This document shows positions 24,901 through 33,751 of a DNA stretch of 64,000 bases, in pieces. The stretch is from positions 26,183,555 through 26,247,554 of the forward strand of contig NC_089276.1 of the NCBI RefSeq assembly GCF_963678975.1. Direction: 5' to 3'. A program made the translations under genes and the position numbers. This DNA comes from Dysidea avara. Its lineage: Eukaryota > Porifera > Demospongiae > Dictyoceratida > Dysideidae. Below the pieces are notes generated by a model that had not been told where the DNA came from, made no database searches, and saw only the letters and a program-made list of their open reading frames with translations. The first letter of the stretch is position 1, and each line of letters begins with the position of its first letter.

Positions 24901-26035
24901 AAGGAGCTATTTCCAGTTGGAAACCACTTGGAATGCAACTTGGTCTGACCTCGGATAAACTGAATGAAATATCAGCAGATTGTAGGGATAATGATTATGA
25001 AAGGCACATTGAAAGAGTTTTTGAATTGTGGAAACAGCAGTCACAAAAACGAACTTGGAAGGATTTAATAAGGGCAATAGAAGTAACAACTGTTAACCCA
25101 CAACTCTGCATGGATTTGTCAGTGAAGCACCTAGCAGGTATGTAATTTTGTGTATTATTTAAAACCAAGCTTGCAGCTAGCAACTGCTAATCAGCTTGTT
25201 TATTTGCATGCACTGTCTCTCTGCTGTTTAAATCTTATATATTTGTTTTACTACTAAAAATACAATTTGAATCCACAATTTGAACAGTCTCGTAATTTTA
25301 AGATGACTGTTAACCATTGTTTTAATTAATAGACCATTACTAACTATTCACCTTGCAAATGAAAAAATTGTCACTGCTAAAACAGGAGAACAAGTGAGTG
25401 GCAAATCAACAACTTACAAATTAAGCTCCTTGCAGAGTGTATGAAAACAGCTAGCACTCTGAGGTGCATGCATTGAGTATTTACTTATGCCTTGTTATGT
25501 ATTTGATTCTTCATGCACCCCCTTATTCCTGTACATGCTCATGTTTACAATAATAATTGCAGTATAAGTCCGTTAGCTGGCCAGTCAGTCAGCAAGTAGA
25601 AATTCATTGAAATTTAAATCATCAAAGAAACCCTTGGAAGTACATACTTTAGGTCATTTTACATTTGGTTTGATCTTGAGCAGTGCTAAGTCATTGTGAT
25701 TCTGCAAGTTTTATTGCAATCTTTGATAGATTATGCATTTTGTTGCTACAGATTTTGATGATAAGGTTTTGGATAAAGATTTATCTAATGAAGTTTTGAT
25801 ACCAATGGCAAAGTACTGGTTTGAACTTGGCCTGGCATTAGGTATTGATGAAACACAACTGGACAACATTCCGGTTGCTGATAGCAGTCAAGGTTTTCGT
25901 AAAATGCTACACACTTGGTGGCAGCAAAACTTTGCAGCTGACCGAACATGGAATACCATTGTATTCTCTCTTGATGCTGTGAACCTAAGTGTGTTTGCTA
26001 AGGAAGTATATGATTCACGGATTGGAGCAGAATGA
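3639..26035 (+). CDS. Ig-like, single-pass receptor with two death domains (5' end uncertain)
   Basis: Supported exons are 3639-3950 (Ig-like), 7411-7548 (transmembrane), 8879-8971, 9023-9082, 9136-9195, 9249-9308, 9358-9417 (20-aa repeats), 23753-23794, 24850-25137 (death domain 1) and 25752-26035 (death domain 2 and stop). Every internal junction is phase 1 with GT-AG borders, and the joined frame has no stop, which is strong internal support. The predicted product has an extracellular Ig-like domain, one membrane helix with a basic stop-transfer, a repeat-bearing tail and tandem C-terminal death domains. Death domains recruit adaptors through homotypic contact, so a signalling receptor is inferred. 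UNC5 receptors also pair Ig and death domains but carry TSP1 and ZU5 domains, and none are seen here. The 14-kb intron between 9417 and 23753 is full of transposons. The first exon and ligand are unknown. Confidence 0.7.
3964..4224. repeat. (GTAT)n microsatellite array
   Basis: A long GTAT/GTAC tetranucleotide array with interspersed GCAT units sits in the intron immediately after the Ig exon. Six overlapping spurious ORFs arise from it. The next stretch (4225-4830) shows no further feature. Confidence 0.95.
4830..5220. repeat. Interspersed repeat with (ACTC)n insert
   Basis: A segment beginning TTAAAAACAAGAAAACACT is followed by an ACTC run (4930-4999) and a unique-looking part near AACAACAAGCTCACCAGTG. 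A diverged copy without the ACTC run lies at 44938-45180, so this is a dispersed repeat. The region 5221-5667 shows no gene. Confidence 0.7.
5668..5892. repeat. Foldback MITE, family B copy 1
   Basis: Inverted arms begin AAAATGAAGTAGGGATC and contain the subterminal motif AGTGAAACAAG. The arms are about 100 bp and meet near 5780. Relatives are at 38292-39090, 39698-39755 (one end only) and 46109-46572. Confidence 0.85.
6636..7270. repeat. Foldback MITE, family A copy 2
   Basis: The arms share GTGCACTTTTTGATA, then ATAGTGCCAT, then TTTGACCTTT with the copy at 200-912, in the same order and inverted in the second half. It is more diverged than copy 1. It lies in the receptor intron before the transmembrane exon. 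The open frame at 6229-6678 overlaps it and is not credible as a gene. Confidence 0.75.
7411..7548 (+). CDS. Receptor exon: transmembrane segment
   Basis: A 138-nt phase 1-1 exon follows TTTATTCAG and ends at GTAAGA. A short acidic and Ser-rich stalk leads into about 22 hydrophobic residues (IVIWMVVIFAVILLWLLIMY). Next come a Cys pair and the basic stop-transfer RITRRCR. The order places the Ig domain outside the cell and everything downstream in the cytoplasm. Confidence 0.75.
7665..7812. repeat. Foldback MITE, family C copy 1
   Basis: The arms GTCATCTATACCTGCAGCTA and TAGCTGCAGGTGTAGATGAC are inverted around 7732. The inner sequence ATACTAGTGGACATTT recurs in the copies at 10376, 41397 and 43601. 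Confidence 0.75.
8030..8300. repeat. Interspersed repeat with (AGTC)n tract
   Basis: The order CTGAAGGCATCAG, then AGTC repeats (about 8119-8190), then a sequence ending near GGCATTTTTAGGCC recurs at 42660-42800, 43130-43270 and 44380-44560. It is a dispersed element whose ends are not defined here. Confidence 0.6.
8358..8806. repeat. MITE with CAGGGGCGGATCC-type ends, copy 1
   Basis: The left end CAGGGGACAGATCCAGG and right end CGATCTGCCATTG are inverted relatives, with an inner GGGGTGCATTTGCC motif near the right end. The same ends flank 19801-20148 and 28058-28630. Ends of this kind are typical of hAT-related non-autonomous elements; the class is inferred. Confidence 0.65.
8879..8971 (+). 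CDS. Receptor exon: juxtamembrane cytoplasmic segment
   Basis: A 93-nt phase 1-1 exon follows ATAATAAG and ends at GTATGA. Its last part reads PHEQQSHYDDYYK, with three Tyr and several acidic residues that could be phosphorylation sites. The text PHEQQSH resembles PNEQSGH in the following mini-exons, so those may derive from the end of this exon. The polypyrimidine tract is weak. Confidence 0.6.
8985..9440 (+). repeat. 113-bp tandem repeat, four copies
   Basis: Units start near 8991, 9104, 9217 and 9330 (TGTTAGAAATGTTTCATGTC). The period is exactly 113 bp, except for a 4-bp deletion in the last. Each unit contains one 60-nt exon-like block plus about 53 bp with intron-like borders. Copies differ at only a few positions, so the expansion is recent or homogenised. 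Confidence 0.92.
9023..9417 (+). CDS. Four tandem 60-nt mini-exons of the receptor tail
   Basis: Blocks 9023-9082, 9136-9195, 9249-9308 and 9358-9417 are each exactly 60 nt, preceded by CATAG and followed by GTATGR. They are phase 1-1, so any number can be included without breaking the frame. Each encodes 20 residues containing IGRPRPNEQSGHRGSD or a close variant (copy 3 has NEQNGRHGPD, copy 4 HCGFD). Introns between them are 49-53 bp. The repeats add a basic, Pro/Gly/Asn-rich linker between the membrane helix and the death domains. No known domain is recognised. That they are exons is inferred from borders and phase; they could also be an intronic satellite. Confidence 0.6.
10244..10303 (+). 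other. Possible diverged fifth mini-exon (relic)
   Basis: The sequence TATCACACATAG precedes this block exactly as in the mini-exons. The next 60 nt stay open in the same phase and keep RPN, Ser, His and Asp at matching codons. The donor position reads CATCTA instead of GTATGG, so splicing there is lost. It is either a decayed fifth copy or chance. Confidence 0.35.
10376..10618. repeat. Foldback MITE, family C copy 2
   Basis: The left end is AAATTAGGGATCATAGAAAG with AGTGAAACAAGGAGG, and the inner part is ATACTAGTGGACA. The right arm is inverted but diverged, ending near AAATCCTTATTTTCC. The nearby region 9441-10243 contains no gene, only two copies of the motif GACTGCTCTATTAGAG near 9890 and 10000. 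Confidence 0.7.
11335..12560 (-). pseudogene. Ty3/gypsy retrotransposon pol remnant (RT, RNase H, integrase)
   Basis: Reading the minus strand from high to low coordinates, several pieces appear in pol order. At about 12480-12560 is a pre-RT segment with MVGPPVYSHPSR. At about 12230-12430 is an RT start with WHPCEDYRELN. At 11846-12058 is the RNase H tail with IKGPDNNSVADALS. At 11335-11826 is the integrase, with an H2C2-type zinc region (LGHP) and a core keeping the three acidic positions (HIDIVGP, VTDRRQ, MIECFHH). The paired-Cys part of the zinc finger is deleted. Frameshifts and the loss of the RT centre show that it is inactive. Confidence 0.8.
12660..12985 (+). pseudogene. Gypsy-type aspartic protease fragment, opposite strand
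   Basis: On the plus strand, VDTGAEVS (retropepsin active site) is followed after a frame break by IPPSVSNHNHCKSTLTLQAV. The second protease signature IIGADFLRLY comes near 12885. In an intact element the protease is on the same strand as RT. Here it faces away from the pol part at 11335-12560, so the element has been inverted or rebuilt. The stretch 12986-13260 is open but unrecognised. Confidence 0.7.
13268..13690. repeat. Interspersed repeat, family D copy 1
   Basis: It begins TTATGACTGGTGAACCC, then continues through a CAGCTGTCAATTACYG block and a block near GGTATGCCAAAAGGCACC. The same order is found at 42085-42640 and partly at 43810-44320. Weakly similar open frames exist in each copy, but no protein family is recognised. 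From 13691 to 14290 nothing else is identified. Confidence 0.65.
14291..15190 (+). pseudogene. BEL/Pao retrotransposon, gag part
   Basis: The frame from 14291 (MENLRRWHSSHK) is followed, with stops and shifts, by LPKLNLPTFCSDPLSWQTSW at 14757-14963. FNYLRAQLQGEA comes next, then a segment up to the assembly gap. This arrangement is typical of the DUF1759/DUF1758 polyprotein of Pao-like elements. No long terminal repeat was recognised. The frame is broken at least three times. Confidence 0.75.
15191..15390. other. Assembly gap (200 N)
   Basis: Exactly 200 undetermined bases, a round figure used as a scaffold join, so the true distance is unknown. It falls inside the BEL/Pao gag. The sequence right of it is a different element, so colinearity across the join is not guaranteed. 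Confidence 0.98.
15391..16300. repeat. Unclassified transposon-derived sequence
   Basis: The first 150 bp match the T-run and GGTCTTYAACT motif found in the MITE at 19801-20148. The rest contains TTTATCTGGTAGGCGTGGC and a GAAGAAA-rich part. At 16185-16262 lies one arm of the hairpin element described at 16548. The open frames here are not credible genes. Confidence 0.5.
16548..16660. repeat. Hairpin element with GTTATACAATG ends
   Basis: Arms from GTTATACAATGGGCAAGAG to GTGCACATTGTATAAC form a hairpin of about 110 bp around AGGGCCGTTAGGCCT. The inner GCTCTGCCTGATATA pairs with TATACAGGCAGAGC. A related half copy is at 16185. Around it (16300-17300) lie AT runs and the self-complementary CACCTAATAGGTG at both 16670 and 17085, in a repeat-only stretch without genes. 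Confidence 0.75.
17821..19800 (+). pseudogene. BEL/Pao retrotransposon: zinc knuckles, protease and RT
   Basis: Zinc-knuckle pieces (CVYCKGTHTSNNC, then CFNCL and CKKCNNKHHTSIC in shifting frames) lead into an aspartic protease at 18135-18490 (NILFDEGAQHSFIS). RT follows at about 18970-19500 with TTDIEKAFLHIKLHEDDQ and the box NLYVDN, where the usual second Asp is replaced. Pao-type sequence continues to 19800. At least four frame breaks and stops mean it is inactive. Confidence 0.85.
19801..20148. repeat. MITE with CAGGGGCGGATCC-type ends, copy 2, inside BEL/Pao
   Basis: The left end is CAATGGCGGATCCAGGATG and the right end CTGGATCCGCCCCTG. It splits the Pao reading region between DPLG and LSPV, showing that it landed after the retroelement. 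Bases next to the ends (TTCCTGTC and CTGCTGTC) could be a diverged 8-bp target duplication. It contains C-rich and T-rich runs. Confidence 0.8.
20149..21250 (+). pseudogene. BEL/Pao retrotransposon: RNase H and integrase start
   Basis: The Pao reading resumes with SPVSVCAKLLMKQLW. RNase H features follow: IHGFADASLKAYGAVIY, KLELMAALVATRL and LWSDSQIVLHWI. The last is followed by a broken integrase leader up to about 21250. Stops interrupt every frame. No integrase catalytic core was found, so the element is 3' truncated here or diverged. From 21251 to 21678 there is no further gene. Confidence 0.8.
21679..22036. repeat. MITE with GGGGTGAAACGAAT ends
   Basis: The left end AGGGGTGAAACGAATATT and right end ATTCGTTTCAGCC are inverted. 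The interior is rich in GAATATT and CGAAT. The ends resemble those of hAT-like elements (GGGCTGAAACGA), as at 39911. No ORF. Confidence 0.75.
22163..22776. repeat. TIR element, family E copy 1
   Basis: The ends TATGTGACCCGGTCTTATCG and CGATAAGCCCGG...GGATCACATA are inverted. The body is colinear with 23842-24468 (for example AATCAAAATCAGCTA and the GCTTGCCTG block). Another end fragment is at 21547-21573. No transposase is encoded, so it is non-autonomous. Confidence 0.75.
23753..23794 (+). CDS. Receptor exon: short linker
   Basis: A 42-nt phase 1-1 microexon follows CTATTTCAG and ends at GTATGTG. It encodes GAPRALSIGERAKQ plus a split Arg codon. It connects the repeat region to the first death-domain exon in frame. 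The call rests on its good splice borders and on frame continuity. Confidence 0.5.
23842..24468. repeat. TIR element, family E copy 2
   Basis: A diverged copy of 22163-22776 in the same orientation, with ends TTTGTGACTGGGTCTGGG and GGCGATAAGACTAGTT...GGGTCAAA. It lies in the intron before the first death-domain exon. Its ORF at 24257-24442 has counterparts in copy 1 only as noise. Confidence 0.7.
24850..25137 (+). CDS. Receptor exon: death domain 1
   Basis: A 288-nt phase 1-1 exon. The core reads SSWKPLGMQLGLTSDKLNEI, then a helix with ERHIERVFELWKQQ and WKDLIRAIE. This is the standard death-domain layout, with the Trp-x2-Leu-x3-Leu-Gly-Leu pattern of helices 2-3 and the Trp-x2-Leu of helix 5. 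Such domains sit in the cytoplasm and bind other death-fold proteins. Confidence 0.85.
25752..26035 (+). CDS. Receptor exon: death domain 2 and C-terminus
   Basis: The exon starts after GCTACAG in phase 1 and ends at TGA (26033-26035). It encodes KYWFELGLALGIDETQLDNI, then FRKMLHTWWQQNF and WNTIVFSL, a second death-domain fold. It is more diverged than domain 1, but keeps the same helix landmarks. The protein ends about 15 residues after the domain. Confidence 0.8.
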
Positions 26036-27215
26036 CTGACAGAAGTTTAGAAATCAATACACTACATACATTCTTTATCTATTGTTTCAAACTAGATATA
26101 TTTACCGCTATAATGTATATAAAGTTGATAATTGTAAGTGGTGAGTATGCAAAATGCTTACATAGACCACCATGACAATTACACTATTACCAGGCTTGTG
26201 GCATGGTACATACATTGTAGTATTTAATCACTGTACTTTTGCTTTTTGAAAAAATTGCATATAATAGCTACTTGCTGAAAACTATGAAACAAATTAGCAG
26301 CAATGCAGTGGTAATTTAATGTAATTTATTGCATCACAATAAATTGAAGTTAACATGCATGCTGCAGATATACAGTAGCACTATAAGAACTTGCACATAA
26401 TTGCTGTGACTTGCTATGACCTAAGGGTCCACTATGATCTAAGCATGTGAAGTAATTTTGAAATGGTTTCAAGTATTGTGTAATCGACAAACTGGTTTAA
26501 CAAGTTTGCGGTCACGTGACACACCACGTTCTCGAAAGGTGAATGACCTAGTTAAAGAAAAGTTCCCACCCACCCACCTGCCCACTGTTTGGATATAAAT
26601 TAGATATATGTGCACATGTAGGCATGGCTGCTTGTACACTATATGTATAAGGTATGCAATTTGTTATTGCAACAACTTTTGTTACTTATTATAATATTAT
26701 ATATATATATTAATCTTAGGTAGGTGGTGACTGAGGATTGAGGGTGGGTGAATTAGATTCTAGTTATGTAGCTGTAATGCTTTATCTATTAATGCCAATA
26801 CTAATGTTCATGACATAGCTTTGTCTGTCATTTTGATTGCTAGTGATCAATTGCTGCGATTTGACGTGCCTTAGCAGTTTGCTATCGTCACTTGCAAATG
26901 CTATGTTCATTCTATTTATAGAAGAACTTACTGCCCGCCCTATGATTTCCTCAGTTGCCCGTTATTCATCCAAACTCATCCTCTCTATATCATATATTAT
27001 ATGATCTATATATTGTCATGTCATGCACGATCTCATGTACATATAACCTGATTTACTATTATGGTGTCATTGTGTTCTTGTTGCATGATTGTTGAACTTG
27101 TGTATTGTCATTTACACTACTGGCTTTGTGGAAAATGTTATGTGATTAGCATTAGGAAAAAGAGTAGGCAATGTAGAGCTTGGTGCAGTGGAAGGGTGGA
27201 TAGCTAGGGGAATAA

Positions 27216-27252
<37 letters not shown>

Positions 27253-30200
27253 TATGTGTAATTTAATCCTCAATAAACAGTGGCGGTTGCCACTATTCCC
27301 AGGGGTGGGCCCCAGCAACCAACATTTTAATTTATAATTTACAGTCAGCAGGTGTGGGACTTACAAATGTTTCTATGTTACAGCAATTAAGATTAGAATA
27401 CAGGTATAAGCAGCAGATTAGCTGTTCAATCACAAAATATGTACCTGACACTAATGCTTCACCTAAATGGAAATAATATGCAGTCAGCAGATGTTATTAG
27501 AATAGTACAAAGCATGCATGGGAAAAATTTCTGCTTTACATCAATTAGGATTACAAACTAACAAAGTTATGGAAGAGCAGATGATGATGTAGTAACATAA
27601 TACTAGCCTAACAGTGATTGATCTAAATGAAAATAATGTAAGCTCAACAGGGTTATTAAAACCTGTAAATATTTCTACTTTGTAGTAAGAAGGAGTAGAA
27701 TATGCATCAGATGATATAACAGCTGTACTATCACACAGTGTTAACCTGATCTTTACAAATAAATTACACTCAGTAAAGTATGTAGCAAAATTCTTGCAAC
27801 ACATTCAATCACTTACTTATACCAGTTTATTACATTCATAACAAAGGTATCAGTGCAGAAGCTTTGAAACATGTAATAAATAATTTTAATAGTGTAAAAA
27901 TAATTATAATGTCATATGGGAGACAGAGATCGCTGAAAAAACAAAACAAGAGTTGAACAAGCCAGCATGTAAACACACAGAGATCTCTATTTGGACTCAA
28001 TGGATATGGTAGAAACTAAGAAAAAAACAATTGTTTCTATAAATCAGGAGCAAATAACAGGGGCAGATCCAGGGTTTGGCAAGGGGGTGCACAAAGGAAG
28101 GCAGGCTGGACTCAGCTTCACCTGACTAACTTTATATTTGTTTCATGTGCTTGTAAATATGCGTCCTTTATTTTATGCACAAAATATATCAATTTATTGT
28201 AAAAAATAAAAATAAAAAAAACAAACAAAGGTAATAGGCATATGTCTGGGGGCTGACACTAAAAGTCCTTTATATGTTTCAGGACTGAGATTTTTGATGT
28301 AGAGCAGTTTTAGTAATTAATAGTTATGCTAAGTGGTCTGCTTTGTATGCATCAGTGACAGTCACAATAGTTTAGTTATGAGTCAATTGTCATTATAGAA
28401 TGGCATACAAAGTGCCATGCACGTGCATTTTATCTGCAAAATTCCTAGCTAGTTAAATGTGTCCATGGGGGTGGTGCTGCAGATGCCAGTTTTTCATAAT
28501 ACTCAACAACAACTGTGGAGGATTCTTAATAGTGTTACATGTGGTGACTGTTCTATTGGAGTATTTTGTTTAAAGTTTTTTTGGGGGGGGAGGGGGGAGG
28601 TGCACATGCCTCCTTGGATATGCCACTGGATAAGTAGTGAGAATGCTTCTGTATAAATGTTTATTTGAGTCCAAATAGAGATCTCTGTGTGTTTAACGTG
28701 CTGGACTCTTGTTTCTTTACCAATAAAAGTACATTTTTATAACTGAAATCTGCCATTTTGTTCATCTTTTTTTTCTCTGATCTGCAGGAAATCTGTTCAC
28801 TTTCACTTTTTAGGGGATAAAACTACACAGCATTCCTTCCTATGTCTTTCTTCATGTCCATGACCTTTTTTAAAATGTATGATAACATCCATTCTCAAGC
28901 AAAATTAATTTGTTTCTTGTAGGTTCACTTTACCATAGATCTTCTGCAAGGGAAACCAATTATGTTAATATACATAAGTATCCAATCTCTATTCAAGATA
29001 ATTTTCATTTGGAAACCATATATCATTACCTATATATTTAAGTTCATATCAGATCAGCAATGTTGTTGCATCGACTTACTGTGATCACAGAGCTGTACAT
29101 GTGTGCACATGTACCAGAAGCCATATCCTAATACACATAGCTGACCACAGTGTGTTACACACTGCCTAATGTTGGGTACAAAGTGCACTCAGAAAACAAC
29201 TCTGACAATATAAGCTGAACACTTAACAGCTACTGTATGATGATGACTGACTTGATGTTAACTATGTAAAAGCACCACCAGCACTTTTTATTATCATTTA
29301 ACTATCAGTAGATGTGAACAGGCCTGCAAAAATAGGGCATTTAGGTACACACAACATTTCCAAACTTTTATCACCCATAACAGGTATTAAGCAATTAATT
29401 GGCTTTATAATTTCAGTACTTAGGTATAACTTGTTAGGTATAGTTTGTGCCCACATACCCCATTTTTGCAGGCCCAGTCACAAATGGATTTATAAATAGC
29501 AAACAAAATAGTGTAAAAGTAATTATAATTATGGGAAATAGAGATCTAAACCATTGCAACATCCTTTTGACCTCACAATTATTATCCAGTGGACATCTTC
29601 CAGATTAACTTCTAAGGCTTCTTTAGAAGTTGGGGAGCTTTCTAAGGTGGTCTTTAGGTGAGTGTTCTATTAGGATTTTAGTAAGAGATCTCTTTTTACT
29701 ATTATTATTATTATTATATAGCAAACACACAATGTAATAGTATACACTTTTGCAATGTATTTTCATGCAACGTTATTTAATTTATGCAATTACTACATGG
29801 CAATTACTACATGGCAATTACTACATGGCATGTACTAGACTTCAATTTAACTATAAAAATTCATGTGTCATTAAGCATATGGAACATGGCCCACTGATAT
29901 ACACTTTGAATTTGTCAAATTATAAGATCATCAGAATCCCTGGTGCTTACTATATATTATATTTATGCCATCAGATTATGCCTTTAATTCATCACACATC
30001 ACAGTAACTTTAGTCTGGTACTATGTAAATTATAGTTTATTAGCGCCAGTAGCAGCAGTTCATTGGTATCACCCATTGGGTTACTTCTTAATAAAAGTTT
30101 GATAGTTATAGCAGCAAGCCAACCATGCAAAAGGAGGCACTTTTGTTAAAATTACATGTGTCAATCTCTTAAGGGATACATATACCTTCTAATCAGAGCA

Positions 30201-30523
30201 ATTGGCACATTTAATGCAACTTTAAATACTTGTAACTATACTTCACATAATCATAAATGTGCATGTGTGTTGCAAAGTTTGGGCCATGCATCCTCATAAT
30301 CATGACTTGAGTGTGGACCAAGATGATGTGGACCTTATTATGAAGTCAGAAAGAGTTATTATAATGAATTTTGCATGCACACCATTCATGTTGACATTTT
30401 ATTACAGAAAATATCAATCAAATTAAAATTAGATTCAGAAACAGTATTCACACAATATCAAAAAAAGATTTTTTTTAAAAAACAGCAAATGGCAGTGTTA
30501 ATATTAAACAAAAATCTTACTGG
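26036..30523. other. Repeat-rich intergenic region
   Basis: No coding exon is supported between the receptor stop and the minus-strand TRAF copy. The region contains AT runs (26700, 27220-27246), two nested elements (27933-28730 and 28058-28630), the motif GACTGTTCTATTGGAGTAT at 28544, and a 14-bp triplication (CAATTACTACATGG) at 29790-29830. The poly(A) signals and ends of both flanking genes must lie here. Confidence 0.6.
27933..28730. repeat. Inverted-repeat element carrying a nested MITE
   Basis: The outer arms (AACACACAGAGATCTCTATT near 27972 and AATAGAGATCTCTGTGTG near 28671) are about 70 bp and inverted. Between them, 28058-28630 is a third copy of the CAGGGGCAGATCC-type MITE, with right end GGATATGCCACTGGA. 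The nesting shows the order of insertion. Confidence 0.75.
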
Positions 30524-32143
30524 CTAGTCAGCGTCTATTTCAAAGAATAGTTTATCATTGACGAGATATTGAACAAGTGGTGCTTCCTCTTGCTTCTTTA
30601 GACATTCAGACATAATGAAGTCGGTATAGCCCCATCCCGGATTACTACGGCCACCTGCCGGTTTGACAATACAATGTAGTTTGATGTCAGGGTTATTGCG
30701 ACTTAAATAGTATTCTTTTTTGTACATAAAATGACCTTCGTCATATAATTGATTCAACAACTTCACCTGTACTCTACCATCATAAGGCCATTCAAGCTTG
30801 TCATCATTCTCACCAGCTGTGATATTTACAAATACGGCAAGATATCTATCCTTCCTTGTTCCTTGACTGCTCGGGTTAATATTGTGGTACATTTTGTATC
30901 CACGATGGCTGTAGAAGCGTACAGTACGGAAACTAGTGCCTCCAGGTTTGGAGCTTTCTTCTAATTTGGCACTGTAATTTTGTAAGCTTACAATCACTGG
31001 CAGGGCACGATCAAGTTGTTGTGTGATAAATTCATGAAGAAGATACAATGAATTCATGAATGAAGATACAATAAATGAAGAAGATACAATAAATTCATGA
31101 ATGAAGAAGATACAATAAATTCATGAATGAAGATACAATCTTCAATTCTCAGCTTTGCAGCAATCTTTGTCATCCCATTAATAAAATGCTCTGTTTTATT
31201 CATTTCCTCAACACTCTTAGCAAACGTGTTTTGCATGTCATCAAGACCAATCAGTTTGTGCTGAACCTTCTCTAGCTCATTGAGTAGCATTGTCTGCACA
31301 CTCTTAAGTTTGTCTTCAAATTCTTCTTTTGCCTTTTGTAGGTCTTCCTTGTATCTTTCTTGCAACATGGACAACTGTTTACTTTTGTCTTCCAATTCTT
31401 CTTTGGTCTTTCGTAAATCTTCCTCATGTTTTTCTTGCAATAGAAACATCTGCTTACTCATTGCTAGTTGGTGTTGGCTTACATTAGATTTCAAGTGATC
31501 ATCTAGATTTCTTCGTTGCAGTTTTTCATTGCATCCCATAATGGGGCAAGGCACTAGTTGAAATTCACACTCCTTTAAGTGCTGTAGGAGAACTGACTGC
31601 TGAAGTGATTTCTTGCAACCATTATTTGGACAAGTGACTAGTAGTGTTGGACATGGATTGTGTTTATTGTTCATATCTAAAACAGTCATGCTATGTTTGC
31701 AAGTAGCACAAGTGACTAGTTGATACTGGCATTCCTTGATATGTAACTTTAGCTCTCTTCATTGTAGTTCCTGAGCACAGCCAGTGTTTGAACATTTTAT
31801 GGACACAAAATTGCAATTTCCTTCAATTTTTCCTATTGATAAGTGGTTTAGAAGATTACGATGCTCCCCTGACCAAGGACAACCCGGTTCCTTCTTGGTG
31901 CAGTAAACTTTAGTATCATTTACCCTACGGCTGAAACTTAAATCCCTAAAGCAAGTGAAATCCTCTGTTTGACAATAAGGACAACATGGCACAGCTACAA
32001 TAAATGTGTTGACCACAGCAATTGGTTTGGTGGGGATCATTGAGCAAACCATGACACAGAACACACTTCAACTGATCTTTATCCAGTGCATTCACCGGCT
32101 CAACATCACCCAATGCAATAGCAATGGGAGAATCGGTCTCTTT
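30524..32143 (-). pseudogene. Broken duplicate of the RING-TRAF-MATH terminal exon
   Basis: It is colinear over its whole length with 36580-38058, including the acceptor (TTTCATTTTAG) and the start KETDSP (EETDSP in the intact copy). Damage includes a deletion of about 17 nt inside the RING after CCGQHIY that shifts the frame. A TGA follows ELQ at 31759, where the intact copy has an Arg codon. A short AT-rich tandem insertion at 31028-31135 shifts the frame before the MATH domain. The MATH part (30524-31020) remains open and ends FFEIDAD, as in the intact copy. It could still be spliced but would not give the full protein. Confidence 0.85.
31028..31135. repeat. Tandem repeat inserted in the TRAF pseudo-exon
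   Basis: Four to five units of 17-27 bp on the theme AATGAAGAAGATACAATAAA lie between the coiled coil and MATH parts. The unit resembles the local exon text GAAGATACAATGAATTCATG, so it probably grew from there by slippage. The intact copy lacks it. Confidence 0.85.
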
Positions 32144-32354
32144 CTAAAATGAAATAACAAAATGTATTGTATGTATGTATATGTAACTTGTGAAAAGTAA
32201 GTAGAAGACATAATATTATCATGTAAGCCAACAAAATTCACAAGTGTGTTAATCAAATTACAATGCAAATACAGCTTCATATTGCAAGCACTAAAGCAGA
32301 CCACTTTTACAGAACCAGTGGACCAGCAGATCAGTATGCTGTATGGATATTGCT

Positions 32355-32981
32355 AACAAGGTTTCTGTTTCAATATCTGAGAGTGAGGCTACCCACAAAA
32401 TGATTACTAAGGTAGCAGGATGAGTTTTACAATTGTAAGTAGCCAAGATCACAGTATATATTGTCTGTGGTGCTCTAAACTGTATAAAAACTATTAGTTG
32501 GCATTGTTAGAAAGTTTTTACCACAATTTCAGTCAAAGAGGCATTCACACAGTGCTGTACAAGAAAACAAGAAAGTGCTGGGATTGGGCCATAAAGTGAA
32601 CAAAAATTAAACAGCAGAGAATTATGGTGAAGGACAAGCCTTAAGTTGAATGCTAGCAGCTATATCCCTTGTTTATCTACTAGTTTCATCAATAGTTAGC
32701 TATGACTAACTTCTTCATCAAGAGTTCTTGTTCCCAGACTCCTTAGTCAGTAGCAGCATTACTAGTGTCCTCATCCATCCTATCAATGCTAATGATGTCT
32801 GTTTTGTGCCTGAAAGCACACGACTAGTAACCCACTGCAGGTCTCTATTTTAGACAGAAACCCATTAAGTCTCCAGATATCAAAGGGGAATATTCATAAA
32901 CAGTTGCAGCCTCAGTATCAATTTCTGGGTAGCCCTCACACACATCATTCTTTGGATTCTAAATAGCATAGAAACTTGTTG
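32355..32981. repeat. TIR element near the TRAF pseudo-exon
   Basis: The ends AACAAGGTTTCTGTTTCAAT and GCATAGAAACTTGTT are inverted, with inner GAGGCTACCCAC and GGGTAGCCCTCAC. Related inverted arms occur at 38212-38905. Intron sequence from 32144 to 36579 otherwise contains only repeats. Confidence 0.65.
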
Positions 32982-33751
32982 GCAAATTCTCTACTTTCAT
33001 GCTTGTTTGCTAACTATGTAACATGTTTGTTTATTGTTAATGGCCTATTGTGTATAGTAGTCATGCAGCCAAGAATTCACCTATGAATCACTGTATACAT
33101 AGCTTCAACACCCGCAATTATCATGAGTCATACCTTTCAATGAATACTGTATAGTCTATAATCTACCTGGCTTCATTACTTAAAAGTGTTCAATAGCCAT
33201 TATGATAACAAGTTTTCTCTACTGATTGCTGGGTAAACCACAGGGTACTAAATCATTAATAAGCCCTACTTATAGGAACATGTATTTAAAACAAAACGTG
33301 ATGAGTGCAAGAGTTTGTATTACCTTTCTTCTCCTGAGAATTTAGGAGTCTGCAACTCTACTTAAAATAGGCACTATAGATGATAAACAGTTAGGTTGCT
33401 TTTATAATTGTACTGTTTTGTTGAAGTATAAGACTGCTCTATTAGAGTATCTTGATCTATAAATGCAAGTTATGAGGGGCTCTCAAAATTTTTACAAGTT
33501 CATCTTGTGTTATAGCCTCTGCCCCAGATCTAACCTTAGTTGCTGCTTTTGTCTGCTCGTGGTTAGCTGCTAAAAGCACACAGCAACTGTGAGCAAACAG
33601 CAGCTACCTAGGAAGTAACAAGCAGCAGCACTACTGAGTATTCACTGCTGTTGAAGTGGAAGGTGCAGTTATTAACAGCAGACCATATAGCATCCATTAA
33701 GCATACACCATTGTACTTTTGTTTGCTGTGTTCATTAATGATTTACCATCC

